Below, piece after piece: positions 53,527 through 62,279 of a stretch of 64,000 nucleotides of DNA. Each line of letters begins with the position of its first letter. Position 1 is the first letter of the stretch. Position numbers and translations under genes: made by a program. Under the pieces are notes generated by a model. The model did not search any database. It saw only the letters and a list, made by a program, of their open reading frames with translations, and was not told the DNA's origin. This DNA comes from Limnephilus marmoratus (lineage: Eukaryota; Arthropoda; Insecta; Trichoptera; Limnephilidae): contig OU862916.1 in the NCBI GenBank assembly GCA_917880885.1, forward strand, positions 46,536,831-46,600,830, given 5' to 3'.

Positions 53527-53876
53527 TACAGGGTGTTAAGGGACGTACTTGACTTACTTTAACCAGTGATTCCTAACATTATTTGGAGTAAAAAATGTAA
53601 ATGAAATTTTGGTCTCCGGTGGTATCTTTGACGTTTTTTTTTTTTTTTTCTACAAAAACACAAAAAAATGGTAGTTGTTGAACAGTTGGAGGCGGGGTAA
53701 GGGGTTCGTCGGACACCCGGCTGAGTGACCAGTGGCCACACGCGGAAGAATTTTTTTTTTGTTTGATTATGAAGAAAAATTTTTTGAAAAAAAAAAAAGT
53801 CGTCTAAAAAAGTCACCGGAATAATGTTAGGAATCACTGGTTAAAGTAAGTCAAGTACGTCCCTTAACACCCTGTA
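53527..53876. mobile_element. 346-bp Tc1/mariner-like MITE with perfect 55-bp TIRs
   Basis: The element 53529-53874 starts CAGGGTGTTAAGGGACGTAC and ends with the exact complement. The inverted repeat is perfect over about 55 bp (57 with the flanking TA). TA occurs on each side (53527-53528, 53875-53876). The interior is non-coding. A half copy lies at 34838-34935. Confidence 0.85.
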
Positions 53877-53879
53877 TAA

Positions 53880-54325
53880 ACAACGAGTCTGTGTGAGTAG
53901 TTACTTTTGCTGCGATACCTACAACAAATAATTCTATTTTTCCTGATAATTTCGTGTGGCTAAAAATGTTTCGTTACAGTTCACCCAAAAATTTTCACAT
54001 TTAGAACTATAAAAGGTTCAGGTTCAGGTTCCACGAGGGATACATAAACACACAGCCTTAGGATTTATTTTTTCCTAAACCAAGTACCACGGTCGCTTAC
54101 AGCGATACTTTTTTTCATGTTTTTTATCACAGTCCTGACGGATGATCTCAAAATGTCTCCACAATTTCTCCGTGTATTTATTGATGCCAAAATAATACAT
54201 TTGTCGCAAATAACTAAATGTCAAGCTTCGGATACCGACTTTAAAGCTTCCGAAAATATATCAAGTATTTAAAATTTAAGAACTTGATTCTTGTATGTAG
54301 GATACAAACATTTTAAATTATAATA
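53880..54325. other. Unassigned DNA
   Basis: Nothing recognisable. Confidence 0.3.
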
Positions 54326-54330
54326 AACTA

Positions 54331-54770
54331 GCTTTTACCCGCGGCTTCTCTTGCATGGGATAAGGGAGAAATTACTGTATAAAAATTATGGGAATGAAAT
54401 GTTTTATCCGGGATAAAAGTAGCCCATGTCATTTCCCAGTCCTTTAATTAGCTCTGTTTAAGAAATCACGTTGATTGGTCGCTCCATTTGCATTATTATA
54501 GCGAGTTCGCGGTATGAGCTGCTTTGCCATTTAATAAAGAAATTGTTTCTCCCTGCGTGTCCTTTCCCAGTCGTCCCGTTCCCCTTCCGCCTCCCCTTCC
54601 TCTCCCACGTCCCCTCCCTCTCCCCACTCCACTCGCCCACTTCCCTCGTCACGCAAACCCTCTCCCGAGTTCCCCTACCCCCTTCCAGGTTCCCCTACAT
54701 TCTCCTGGGTTCCCCTCCTCCCTCCCGTAAACACCTTACCCGAGTTCCCCTCGCCCCTTTTTTCTCGGTC
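54331..54770 (+). repeat. Dispersed repeat G, diverged copy
   Basis: From ACTAGCTTTTACCCGCGGCT through GGGATAAAAGTAGCCCATG to TTGTTTCTCCCTGCGTGTCC, which is shared with the copy at 53000, then pyrimidine-rich units (TCCCGAGTTCCCCTACCCCC). The conserved far end is missing. Confidence 0.55.
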
Positions 54771-54842
54771 AAAAATAGTATCGTCATAAATTTAAATGTA
54801 ACATCTTGATACTATGTCGTATTGCGCTTCGATCCTTATACA

Positions 54843-54880
54843 GACAAAGTTTTGGACAGCTTTGCAGTATCAATCATCAG
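54843..54880 (-). ncRNA. Hammerhead-like relic, third lineage
   Basis: The minus strand has CTGATGA, TTGATACTGCAAAGCTGTCC, AAAA in place of GAAA, CTTTGTC. The order is the same as at 47679 and 55073. Confidence 0.4.
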
Positions 54881-55072
54881 GGCATATGTCTAGAGGTTTT
54901 CTGCGTTTAATTTTGGTGTAGCCCGCTAATACCGGATACCAACAACTATCAAACTTTGCCCCGTCTTTCATATTAATATTTATGGATGTTTTGTGAATTT
55001 CAATTTAGAGGGAATTACACGGTATCATTTCTACATACATAAACACACTTCATCAAAATCTACAGATCTGGT

Positions 55073-55110
55073 TTGATGATGAACACTGTAACACTTTCCG
55101 AAACTTTGAC
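55073..55110 (+). ncRNA. Hammerhead-like relic, third lineage
   Basis: TTGATGA (C3 changed), TGAACACTGTAACACTTTCC, GAAA, CTTTGAC, and the downstream AACACGATATA shared by the lineage. Confidence 0.4.
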
Positions 55111-55387
55111 CAAAGAAAGAGAGAGAGTAACACGATATACTTATAAGATGATAAATGTTGCCCGGCTTGCCTAAAATAATTGATTCCTGGAATAACGCAC
55201 CATTTTTACAAATAATTTTATGATAATCACACTGGTAAGAGAGACTATCGTTCAGAATCTAAGATTGACTTAACTCTCAGCCCGTCGCGTCTTTTTTATA
55301 ACGCGGGGTGTCCCGCGGGATCGCTGAGGACCCCATAAATTAAAATGAATAAATTTTTATTATAGCTTACATTTTATGTGTTATTTT

Positions 55388-55569
55388 TGTCACATCACTA
55401 TTGTATGTTGCACATCACTAGTGAGGAACTACTTCTATAATGTTTGTCATCTGTGGTTTATCTATTGGGAACTAATGTCAATCAAGGTCAATGGTGTAAA
55501 CACGTCTTCAATAAAAAGTCTTTTATAAAATAATAACAGTGTTTTCCATATTAAATATATAACTAAACA
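55388..55569 (+). repeat. 5' LTR (182 bp)
   Basis: Starts TGTCACATCACTATTG and ends AACTAAACA, i.e. TG...CA. It holds an internal direct repeat CACATCACTA and a poly(A)-signal-like CAATAAAAAG. It should provide promoter and polyadenylation functions. Confidence 0.95.
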
Positions 55570-55587
55570 TGGTGTCAGAAGTGGGAT
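55570..55587 (+). other. Primer-binding site, tRNA-Leu
   Basis: TGGTGTCAGAAGTGGGAT directly follows the LTR with no gap. It is complementary to the 3' end of a leucine tRNA (…CCCACTTCTGACA plus CCA) and would prime minus-strand synthesis. Confidence 0.85.
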
Positions 55588-55639
55588 GCTAATATTAATA
55601 ATATAATATATTAAAAATTTGTGGTAAAAAAAAAACAAT

Positions 55640-58600
55640 ATGTCGAAGGATGCGCCAAAGTACGTACAACATGATTTTAATGCGTTGTCAAATCTGCACG
55701 TATCATCAAATAACATAAATAACGATGGAATATGGAAAAACTGGTGGCAAAATTATGAAATATATTTGGTGGCATCAGGTTTGGAAGAAGCCCCAGAAAA
55801 ACGAAAAATAGCAATTCTACTTCATTCCATTGGCTCCAAAGGTATGGAAATTTTCAAGTCATTCAACATGAATATGGAATCTATCACGCTAAAACAAGTC
55901 AAGGAAAAGTTTGACAATTATTTTGCACCACATAAAAACTTAACAATGTTAAGGAATTCATTTTTTACACGAAAACAAAATATTTCTGAAGACATCAACA
56001 ATTTTCTACTGGACCTAGAAAACAAAAGTTTGGAATGTGAATTTGGAGAACTAAGAGAATCTCTGGTAAGAGATATATTTATTGCAAACATGAGTTCAAA
56101 TTTGAACCACATTCGTCAACGCCTACTACAAGATTCTGCATTGTCATTGCAAAAAACGATAGAAATCGCAAAAACCATATTAATGTCACAAAACAACGCT
56201 GAAAAAATAAATCAACAAATACACACAGAAAACATTCTTCAAATAAATCACAAAAGTACATCAAGACAGTCAAGATCACTGTCACCATCATCACATCGTC
56301 ATTTTCACTCAACGTCAAGTCAGTATGGATTTTCCAATCGTCATGGATCACCGTCATCATCACATCGTAATTCAACGTCAAGTCAGCATGGGTTTACCAA
56401 TCGTCAAGGGTCACCGTCACCATCATCGTCAAGTGGTCACAACAATCCATGTGGAAGATGTGGACAACATCACCGCTTCAAATGCCCAGCTATAAACATC
56501 AAATGCAGGTCATGCAATTCTTTTGGTCATTTTGCAAAATTCTGTTTTAAAAATAATTGTTACAAGAAAATCAGAAATTTAAAGTCAGAAGATTCAATAC
56601 CCAATGATGACAGTGCTAATTGCTCTGAGGGACATTTCATTGCAACAATAAGAAATATTAACAACAGTAAGTTTTCAAGTCAAGCATGGCATTTAGATAT
56701 AATTATTAATAACATAATATTAGACTGTATTTTGGATACAGGAGCAGACATTAACGTAATTTCAATATCAGACTTTAAAAAGTTAAATTTATGCAATACT
56801 ATTTTACAAAAAGTTTCTACCAAAGTGTCAGGTTTTGGTGGAAATAAAATACCCATTATTGGTCATTGTGATCTTATGTGTGAAATACATGGAAATATAA
56901 ATAACATAATATTTTTTGTAACAAGTTTAGATTGTCAATCTGTCTTAGGTCTTCCCACTATTGAAAAACTTGGGATTGTAAAAAGAGTATTTAATGTCCA
57001 ATGTAATCGTAACACCATATTAACTGAATATAATGACATATTTCAGGGTCTCGGATGTCTACCACCTGTCGTTCATCTCAAGCTTCGCCATGATGCTGTA
57101 CCGTGCGTCGATCCTCCGAGAAAAGTCCCATTTGCCTTACAAAACAGTCTTGGTGAAGAATTAGATCGCATGGACAAGATGAAGGTCATTGAAAAGGTTA
57201 CTAAACCTACTTCTTGGGTAAATTCTGTCGTCATAACTGTCAAAGAGTCAGGTAAATTGAGAATTTGTCTTGATCCTAGAAAATTAAATAACTGCATAAT
57301 GAGAGAATATTTTCCATTAAAAAATATTGATGAAATTAGGTCAAAACTTATAGGTGCTGCATATTTTTCACATTTAGATGCTTATTCTGGATTCTGGTCA
57401 CTAAAATTAGATGAAGAAAGTAGTGATTTATGCACTTTTCAAACTCCATTTGGAAGGTACAGGTATTTAAGATTACCATTTGGAATAAATGCAGCAACGG
57501 AAATTTTTTATAGGATTATGGTAGATTTGTTTGGGGATCTGGAAGGTATTTTAATTTTTGTCGATGATTTTCTGATTTATGGAGAAACTGAAGAAATTCA
57601 TAACATTAGATTAAGAAAAGTCTTGGAAAGGGCTAGAGAAGTCAATTTAAAATTAAATAAGTCAAAATGTAAATTTTTAGTCAAGGAAGTATGTTTCCTA
57701 GGTTATATTTTTAGCAAGGAAGGTGTAAAAGTCGACAAAGAGAAAGTCAAAGCTATATTAGAATTACCGTCTCCAAAAAATGTCAAAGATTTGCAACGAT
57801 TTTTGGGAATGGTAAATTATTTAGGTCCGTTTATTGAAAACTTGTCTGATAAATCACAAATTTTGAGAAATTTATTAAAAAATAATGTAGTATGGTCATG
57901 GGACGAGAATTGTGAAAAATCTTTTAAAATTTTGAAAGAAGCTATTTCAAATGCAACAGTTTTAATTCATTATGATCCAAAAATACCATTAACCTTGTCA
58001 GTCGATGCATCAAAATCAGCTGTAGGTGCAGTCATCATGCAAAATAACCGTCCAATTGCATATAGTTCAAAAACCATGACACAGTCGCAGGAAAATTATG
58101 CTCAAATTGAAAAAGAATTATTTGCCATACAATTTGGTTGTAATAAGTTTCATCAGTATGTTTATGGTAACAAAGTGACAGTACAGACTGATCATAAACC
58201 TCTTGTCTATTTATTTAAAAAACCTTTACATGATGTACCAGCTAGATTGCAACGTATGATGTTAGCTCTTCAGTCTTACGATTTAAATGTGGTACATGTC
58301 CCAGGTAAAGAAATGTATATATCGGATACTTTATCTAGAGCTGCTTTGAAAGATCATTATATACCCGATTATGAGTCTGATCTACATTGTCATGTAAATT
58401 CAATCTATATGAACTTAGCTATTAGTGAAGAATATCGTAAAAAATTGAGTAATGCTACTGCTTTCGATGAAACTATGCAAATATTAAAAAAATATTATTA
58501 CGAAGGTTGGCCAAATAGTAAAGATAAAGTCCATTGCACTTTAAAATGTTATTATAATATTCAAGACGAGATTCATGTTATTAATGACTTCATATTTAAG

Positions 58601-59722
58601 GGTAATAAATTATTAGTACCTCAGTCTATGAGAAAAGAAATGTTGAATAAAATTCATGAAGGACATCAAGGAATAAACAAATGTCTAAGATTAGCAAGAG
58701 ATTCTTTATTTTGGCCTAGTATTTCAGTAGATATAAAAAATTTAATTGAGCAATGTCAAATATGCAATAAATTTAAAGTTTCGAATCAGAAGGAACCACT
58801 GCTAACTTATGAAATGAATAAGTTTCCATGGCAACAAGTAGGTATTGATTTAATGTATTTTGATAATCAAACATACCTTATTGTAACAGATTATTATTCA
58901 AAGTATATAGAAACTGCTTTTCTCAATAATAATTCCACTGCAAAAAATGTAATAATTCACTTAAAGTCTGTTTTTGCACGTCATGGAATACCAATGTCTT
59001 TAGTGTCTGATGGAGGTCCTCCTTTTCAATCAATTGAATTTAAATCATTTTTATATGATTGGGACATAGAACATGTAGTTACTAGTCCATATCATTCACA
59101 GTCTAATGGTCAGGCAGAGAGTTCTGTTAAAATTATAAAAAACATTCTTAAAAAATCTAAAGAAACAAATACAGATCCTTATATAGCATTATTACATTAT
59201 AGAAACACACCCAAAGCTAATTTGCCGTCACCTGCTCAATTATTAATGTCCAGAACTTTGAGAATGAATATTCCCTTAGCTAAAATTAAATTAAAACCAA
59301 AGGTTGTAAGATTTTCCGATTACAGAAAGTGTATTGAAAAAAATAATGCAAGAAATTCCAAATATTATAATGTGAATGCAAAACCCATGTCTATATTACA
59401 AACAGGAGATAATGTATACTTTAAGAAAAATCCCAAAAGTACTTGGTTACCAGCTATGGTCAAAGAAAAATTAAAATGTAATAGGTCCTATATTATTCAA
59501 GATTATTATGGTAACACGTACAGACGAAATAGAATTCACTTAAAACTGAGATATAATGAAAACGTTAATAATGATCATCTGTCCATGCAATCTAATCCGG
59601 CACTTGAAGAGGCAAAAGCTGGAGATGAGAGACAGGTGGGAGAAAATAACATTAACATTAACAACCCTTACATTACCAGATATGGTAGAGTTGTCAAACC
59701 ACCGGATAGGTATAATGTGTAA
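55640..59722 (+). CDS. gag-pol: Gag-Pol polyprotein of Ty3/gypsy element
   Basis: One uninterrupted frame of 1360 residues starts at ATG 55640, 70 bp after the LTR. The Gag region (about 1-270) ends in a Ser-rich segment with a 21-residue tandem repeat (63-bp period from about 56309) and Cys/His knuckles at about 271-302, of which CRSCNSFGHFAKFC is a clean CX2CX4HX4C. Protease has DTGA at 366. Reverse transcriptase spans about 480-740, with LRLPFGINAATEIF and the catalytic FVDD at 640-643. RNase H begins near SVDAS (D789). Integrase has an HHCC finger (H1006 ... C1039xxC1042) and D1070, D1124, E1160, a D,D(35)E triad. The C-terminus ends ITRYGRVVKPPDRYNV. Gag and Pol are fused in one frame, so no frameshift is needed. 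All expected catalytic motifs are visible, and I infer coding competence. No envelope gene and no obvious chromodomain. Confidence 0.95.
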   Translation: MSKDAPKYVQHDFNALSNLHVSSNNINNDGIWKNWWQNYEIYLVASGLEEAPEKRKIAILLHSIGSKGMEIFKSFNMNMESITLKQVKEKFDNYFAPHKNLTMLRNSFFTRKQNISEDINNFLLDLENKSLECEFGELRESLVRDIFIANMSSNLNHIRQRLLQDSALSLQKTIEIAKTILMSQNNAEKINQQIHTENILQINHKSTSRQSRSLSPSSHRHFHSTSSQYGFSNRHGSPSSSHRNSTSSQHGFTNRQGSPSPSSSSGHNNPCGRCGQHHRFKCPAINIKCRSCNSFGHFAKFCFKNNCYKKIRNLKSEDSIPNDDSANCSEGHFIATIRNINNSKFSSQAWHLDIIINNIILDCILDTGADINVISISDFKKLNLCNTILQKVSTKVSGFGGNKIPIIGHCDLMCEIHGNINNIIFFVTSLDCQSVLGLPTIEKLGIVKRVFNVQCNRNTILTEYNDIFQGLGCLPPVVHLKLRHDAVPCVDPPRKVPFALQNSLGEELDRMDKMKVIEKVTKPTSWVNSVVITVKESGKLRICLDPRKLNNCIMREYFPLKNIDEIRSKLIGAAYFSHLDAYSGFWSLKLDEESSDLCTFQTPFGRYRYLRLPFGINAATEIFYRIMVDLFGDLEGILIFVDDFLIYGETEEIHNIRLRKVLERAREVNLKLNKSKCKFLVKEVCFLGYIFSKEGVKVDKEKVKAILELPSPKNVKDLQRFLGMVNYLGPFIENLSDKSQILRNLLKNNVVWSWDENCEKSFKILKEAISNATVLIHYDPKIPLTLSVDASKSAVGAVIMQNNRPIAYSSKTMTQSQENYAQIEKELFAIQFGCNKFHQYVYGNKVTVQTDHKPLVYLFKKPLHDVPARLQRMMLALQSYDLNVVHVPGKEMYISDTLSRAALKDHYIPDYESDLHCHVNSIYMNLAISEEYRKKLSNATAFDETMQILKKYYYEGWPNSKDKVHCTLKCYYNIQDEIHVINDFIFKGNKLLVPQSMRKEMLNKIHEGHQGINKCLRLARDSLFWPSISVDIKNLIEQCQICNKFKVSNQKEPLLTYEMNKFPWQQVGIDLMYFDNQTYLIVTDYYSKYIETAFLNNNSTAKNVIIHLKSVFARHGIPMSLVSDGGPPFQSIEFKSFLYDWDIEHVVTSPYHSQSNGQAESSVKIIKNILKKSKETNTDPYIALLHYRNTPKANLPSPAQLLMSRTLRMNIPLAKIKLKPKVVRFSDYRKCIEKNNARNSKYYNVNAKPMSILQTGDNVYFKKNPKSTWLPAMVKEKLKCNRSYIIQDYYGNTYRRNRIHLKLRYNENVNNDHLSMQSNPALEEAKAGDERQVGENNININNPYITRYGRVVKPPDRYNV

Positions 59723-59754
59723 TGTTAATTTAATTAAAATTTTATTGTATAAAT

Positions 59755-59766
59755 AAAGAAAGGGGA
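59755..59766 (+). other. Polypurine tract
   Basis: AAAGAAAGGGGA immediately precedes the 3' LTR and would prime plus-strand synthesis. Confidence 0.88.
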
Positions 59767-59948
59767 TGTCACATCACTATTGTATGTTGCACATCACTAG
59801 TGAGGAACTACTTCTATAATGTTTGTCATCTGTGGTTTATCTATTGGGAACTAATGTCAATCAAGGTCAATGGTGTAAACACGTCTTCAATAAAAAGTCT
59901 TTTATAAAATAATAACAGTGTTTTCCATATTAAATATATAACTAAACA
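59767..59948 (+). repeat. 3' LTR (182 bp)
   Basis: The same length and, read base by base, the same sequence as 55388-55569. Confidence 0.95.
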
Positions 59949-59953
59949 ATTTT

Positions 59954-60360
59954 AACTGATTGTCAGGTGAAAATGACTGCATTGAAATAAAAAGAAATTT
60001 TAAAAATTAGATATTTATTTTCGAACAAGGAACATTTTTTTATAATTTTGAATCATACTTTTTTGTAGAAATTTTTTTTTAAATCTTACCAATTTCTATC
60101 AAACTTATAACTATTTGATATTGATACAGACTTATTATTATTTAAAAAAATCATTAAAATACGATGAAAAAACATATATAGCTTCACGCCGAAACACAAT
60201 TCTGTATCTAACATCGCACATTCGCAGACTGAATGTTGGCAGCGCTAGCGTCAAGTATAGTCCCTTTTAGGAAGCTACCTAAAGTAAGCAATCATTGGAA
60301 ATATTTAAAATGTACATAATTAGCATTCCTATAAAACTTGGACTTTTAAAGACCCCACGC
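59954..60360. other. Unassigned DNA
   Basis: Nothing recognisable. Confidence 0.3.
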
Positions 60361-60364
60361 GACG

Positions 60365-60535
60365 ACGGGTCGAGGGTTAAAATTGCTTTTGCCCGATCTA
60401 AATAGCTGGGTACTTCCCCACCTTCCGCATACCTACCTCTTTCCCCACCCACAACCTTCAAAATTTCCCAATAATTAATAACATAGTTCTACTGGCTCCG
60501 GGCAGTTAGCTCACCCATGCTGTATCCGCATGAAA
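60365..60535 (+). mobile_element. SINE A 3' fragment, diverged
   Basis: GGGTACTTCCCCACCTTCCG, CCTCTTTCCCCACCCACAAC and ACTGGCTCCGGGCAGTTAGC followed by GTATCCGCATGAAAAAAAG correspond to the SINE A 3' half. Confidence 0.6.
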
Positions 60536-60539
60536 AAAA

Positions 60540-61540
60540 GAATTAACTACAAGATTAAAAATAGAAAACGATCAATAACATTACATAATTTATGAAGCCA
60601 TATCTTTTCTGCTGAAAAGGGAAAATTATTTTCATGTTATTTCATCGCAAGATAAATACTGTAATAGATGTATAATAAAAGCTCCGATTCATTCTGCTCA
60701 AGGGCCGTCCTCATCCCCTTCTCTAGCTTATTCTCATTATAAAGCTAACTCGGGGTTCAATTATTCATTTGGAAGATTTCCCCAAAGAAATCTAAGCCAG
60801 TCGCTTCAATTCTTTGTTCAATTTCTTCATTTTGTAATCCGAATTTATTTGAATGGCCGCGATGGATTAGCTATTTTATGTATTTTTCTTGGACGAATAT
60901 AACTTTAATTTTTTGTTTGTTTAACCACTGGAGTTCGAGGTCGAAAGGTTAAAATATTTCGGCTTGATAATAATATCCAAATAAATTAAATATTTTTGAA
61001 TACATAACTAAACTAAACTGTTTTTGAAATGTGATAAAATATGCTTTTAAATTTAATAATTCGTAGCAAAAATATAATTTTGAAATATCAATATTTTTAA
61101 CGTAAACATAGAAATGTTTTAAAAATTGCTCACCTTAAATTTTGTCTAACTAAAAATTACTGCTAACAAAAAACATTAAAAACGTAAACACACAAAATTA
61201 GGCAAATTTACTCGTATTATTTAAACGTTATCGTCAACTCACTTTTTTCACTAAAAAATTTTCCAAAAAATTCCCAAAGTTTCGTTTTTTCTCAAATTGC
61301 GCCGAGAAACTTTGGATTTATAAAGGTGTATATTTTAATTATTTTTTGATTAATTTGATTTAAATATAAATCGTGGTGTTTTTTTAGCACCGTTTAGAAC
61401 ATATTTCTAACCATTGTATTAAGGGAGACACATCGATTTCTATGAGACCTACACGAGGTGTTCCAAAAAACGAATAAACTAGCCTAATGGGTTAATATAT
61501 TTGAAAACTATAGTATCTTTAATTTTGTAAGAGGATTTTT
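60540..61540. other. Unassigned AT-rich DNA
   Basis: Nothing recognisable. Confidence 0.3.
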
Positions 61541-61546
61541 TTAAAT

Positions 61547-62178
61547 ATTAGCTCCACACAGGAGGCCCTGAGGAAAATAATTTCCCTCAGGGCCTATGTC
61601 ATCTGGGATGCTGTGCGAAGGGTCTTTTTGAGGAGAGGAAGGAATGAACATTGGTCTTGAAGAGACTGATGTTGTAGGAAGAAGGAAACACAGAGGCCGG
61701 CAAATCATTCCACAACCGAGCTGTTGAACAAAAGAACGAGTCGAAGGAACGACCCGTTCTCATGTGACAAATGTCAACCATGTACAAATGTTGGGCACGC
61801 GTTTGGCGTGTTTCCCGACTATGCACCGGTGGCGAAGGCGAAGTGACGCTAGTTCCTCGGAGCATTTTCCATTGTAATACCGGTAGAACAAGGATAGAAT
61901 TCCCACCCGACGCCTGTGCTATAAATATTGCAATCCGTCTGTTAAGATGGGAGAATCTATCAAACGGACCGCCCGTTTCTGCACAGAATCGGGGATATTT
62001 TTCAGGCATTTTGGAGCTTCAGACCAGAGGTGGCTGCCAAATTCAACCGTGGGGCCCACTTGTGATTTGTGCAGGGTTAGCAGTTGTGTAATATTAAAGT
62101 ATCTGCGGGCCCTGTACTACAGTACGCCCAGTTTTTGGGATGCTAACTTTACTCTGGCTTCGATGGAGCCCCCATACC
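61547..62178 (-). pseudogene. LINE family F 3' end, best copy (donor of the SINE B tail)
   Basis: The minus strand encodes, from upstream, VGPTVEFGSHLWSEAPKCL, VQKRAVRLIDSPILTDGLQ and RRRVGILSLFYRYYNGKCSE in one frame. After a frameshift, frame 61599-62009 carries HMRTGRSFDSFFCSTARLWN, DLPASVFPSSYNISLFKTNV and HSFLSSKRPF. These are conserved post-palm motifs of a Jockey/CR1-like LINE (EYCSHVWSGAP, LDSVQKRA, LFYRYY, LWNSLP). The catalytic palm is missing. The 3' tail (61550-61625) has the hairpin GGAGGCCCTGAGGAAAATAA / TTTCCCTCAGGGCC used by SINE B. Frameshifted and inactive. Confidence 0.85.
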
Positions 62179-62189
62179 TGAGCTGGTCA

Positions 62190-62262
62190 CTTAATAATAA
62201 TAATAATTGGATAATTTGTATAGCGCCGTTTTTGTGAAAAATCACCTCAAGGGCGCTTTGGG
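62190..62262 (-). repeat. (TAA)n-ended dispersed repeat tail
   Basis: TAATAATAATAATTGGATAA, TTTGTATAGCGCCG, CACCTCAAGGGCGCTTTGG; homologous to 48570-48655. Confidence 0.5.
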
Positions 62263-62279
62263 TTAGACCATCTTTACTT

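Larger units (their letters stand above)
55383..59953 (+). mobile_element. Intact Ty3/gypsy LTR retrotransposon with 5-bp TSD
   Basis: The element is 55388-59948 (4561 bp), with ATTTT repeated at 55383-55387 and 59949-59953. It contains, in order: a 182-bp LTR, a tRNA-Leu primer-binding site, one Gag-Pol frame, a polypurine tract and a second LTR identical by eye. No env-like frame follows pol. Identical LTRs, since both are copied from one template, mean very recent insertion. The pol order RT-RNase H-integrase defines Ty3/gypsy (Metaviridae). This is the youngest-looking and only apparently autonomous element in the window. Confidence 0.95.

Noticed and set aside
59556..59756. Separate env-like or accessory frame after pol in the LTR element
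   Set aside because: The short frame overlaps the end of Gag-Pol out of frame and has no signal peptide or membrane segment; there is no room for an envelope gene before the polypurine tract.
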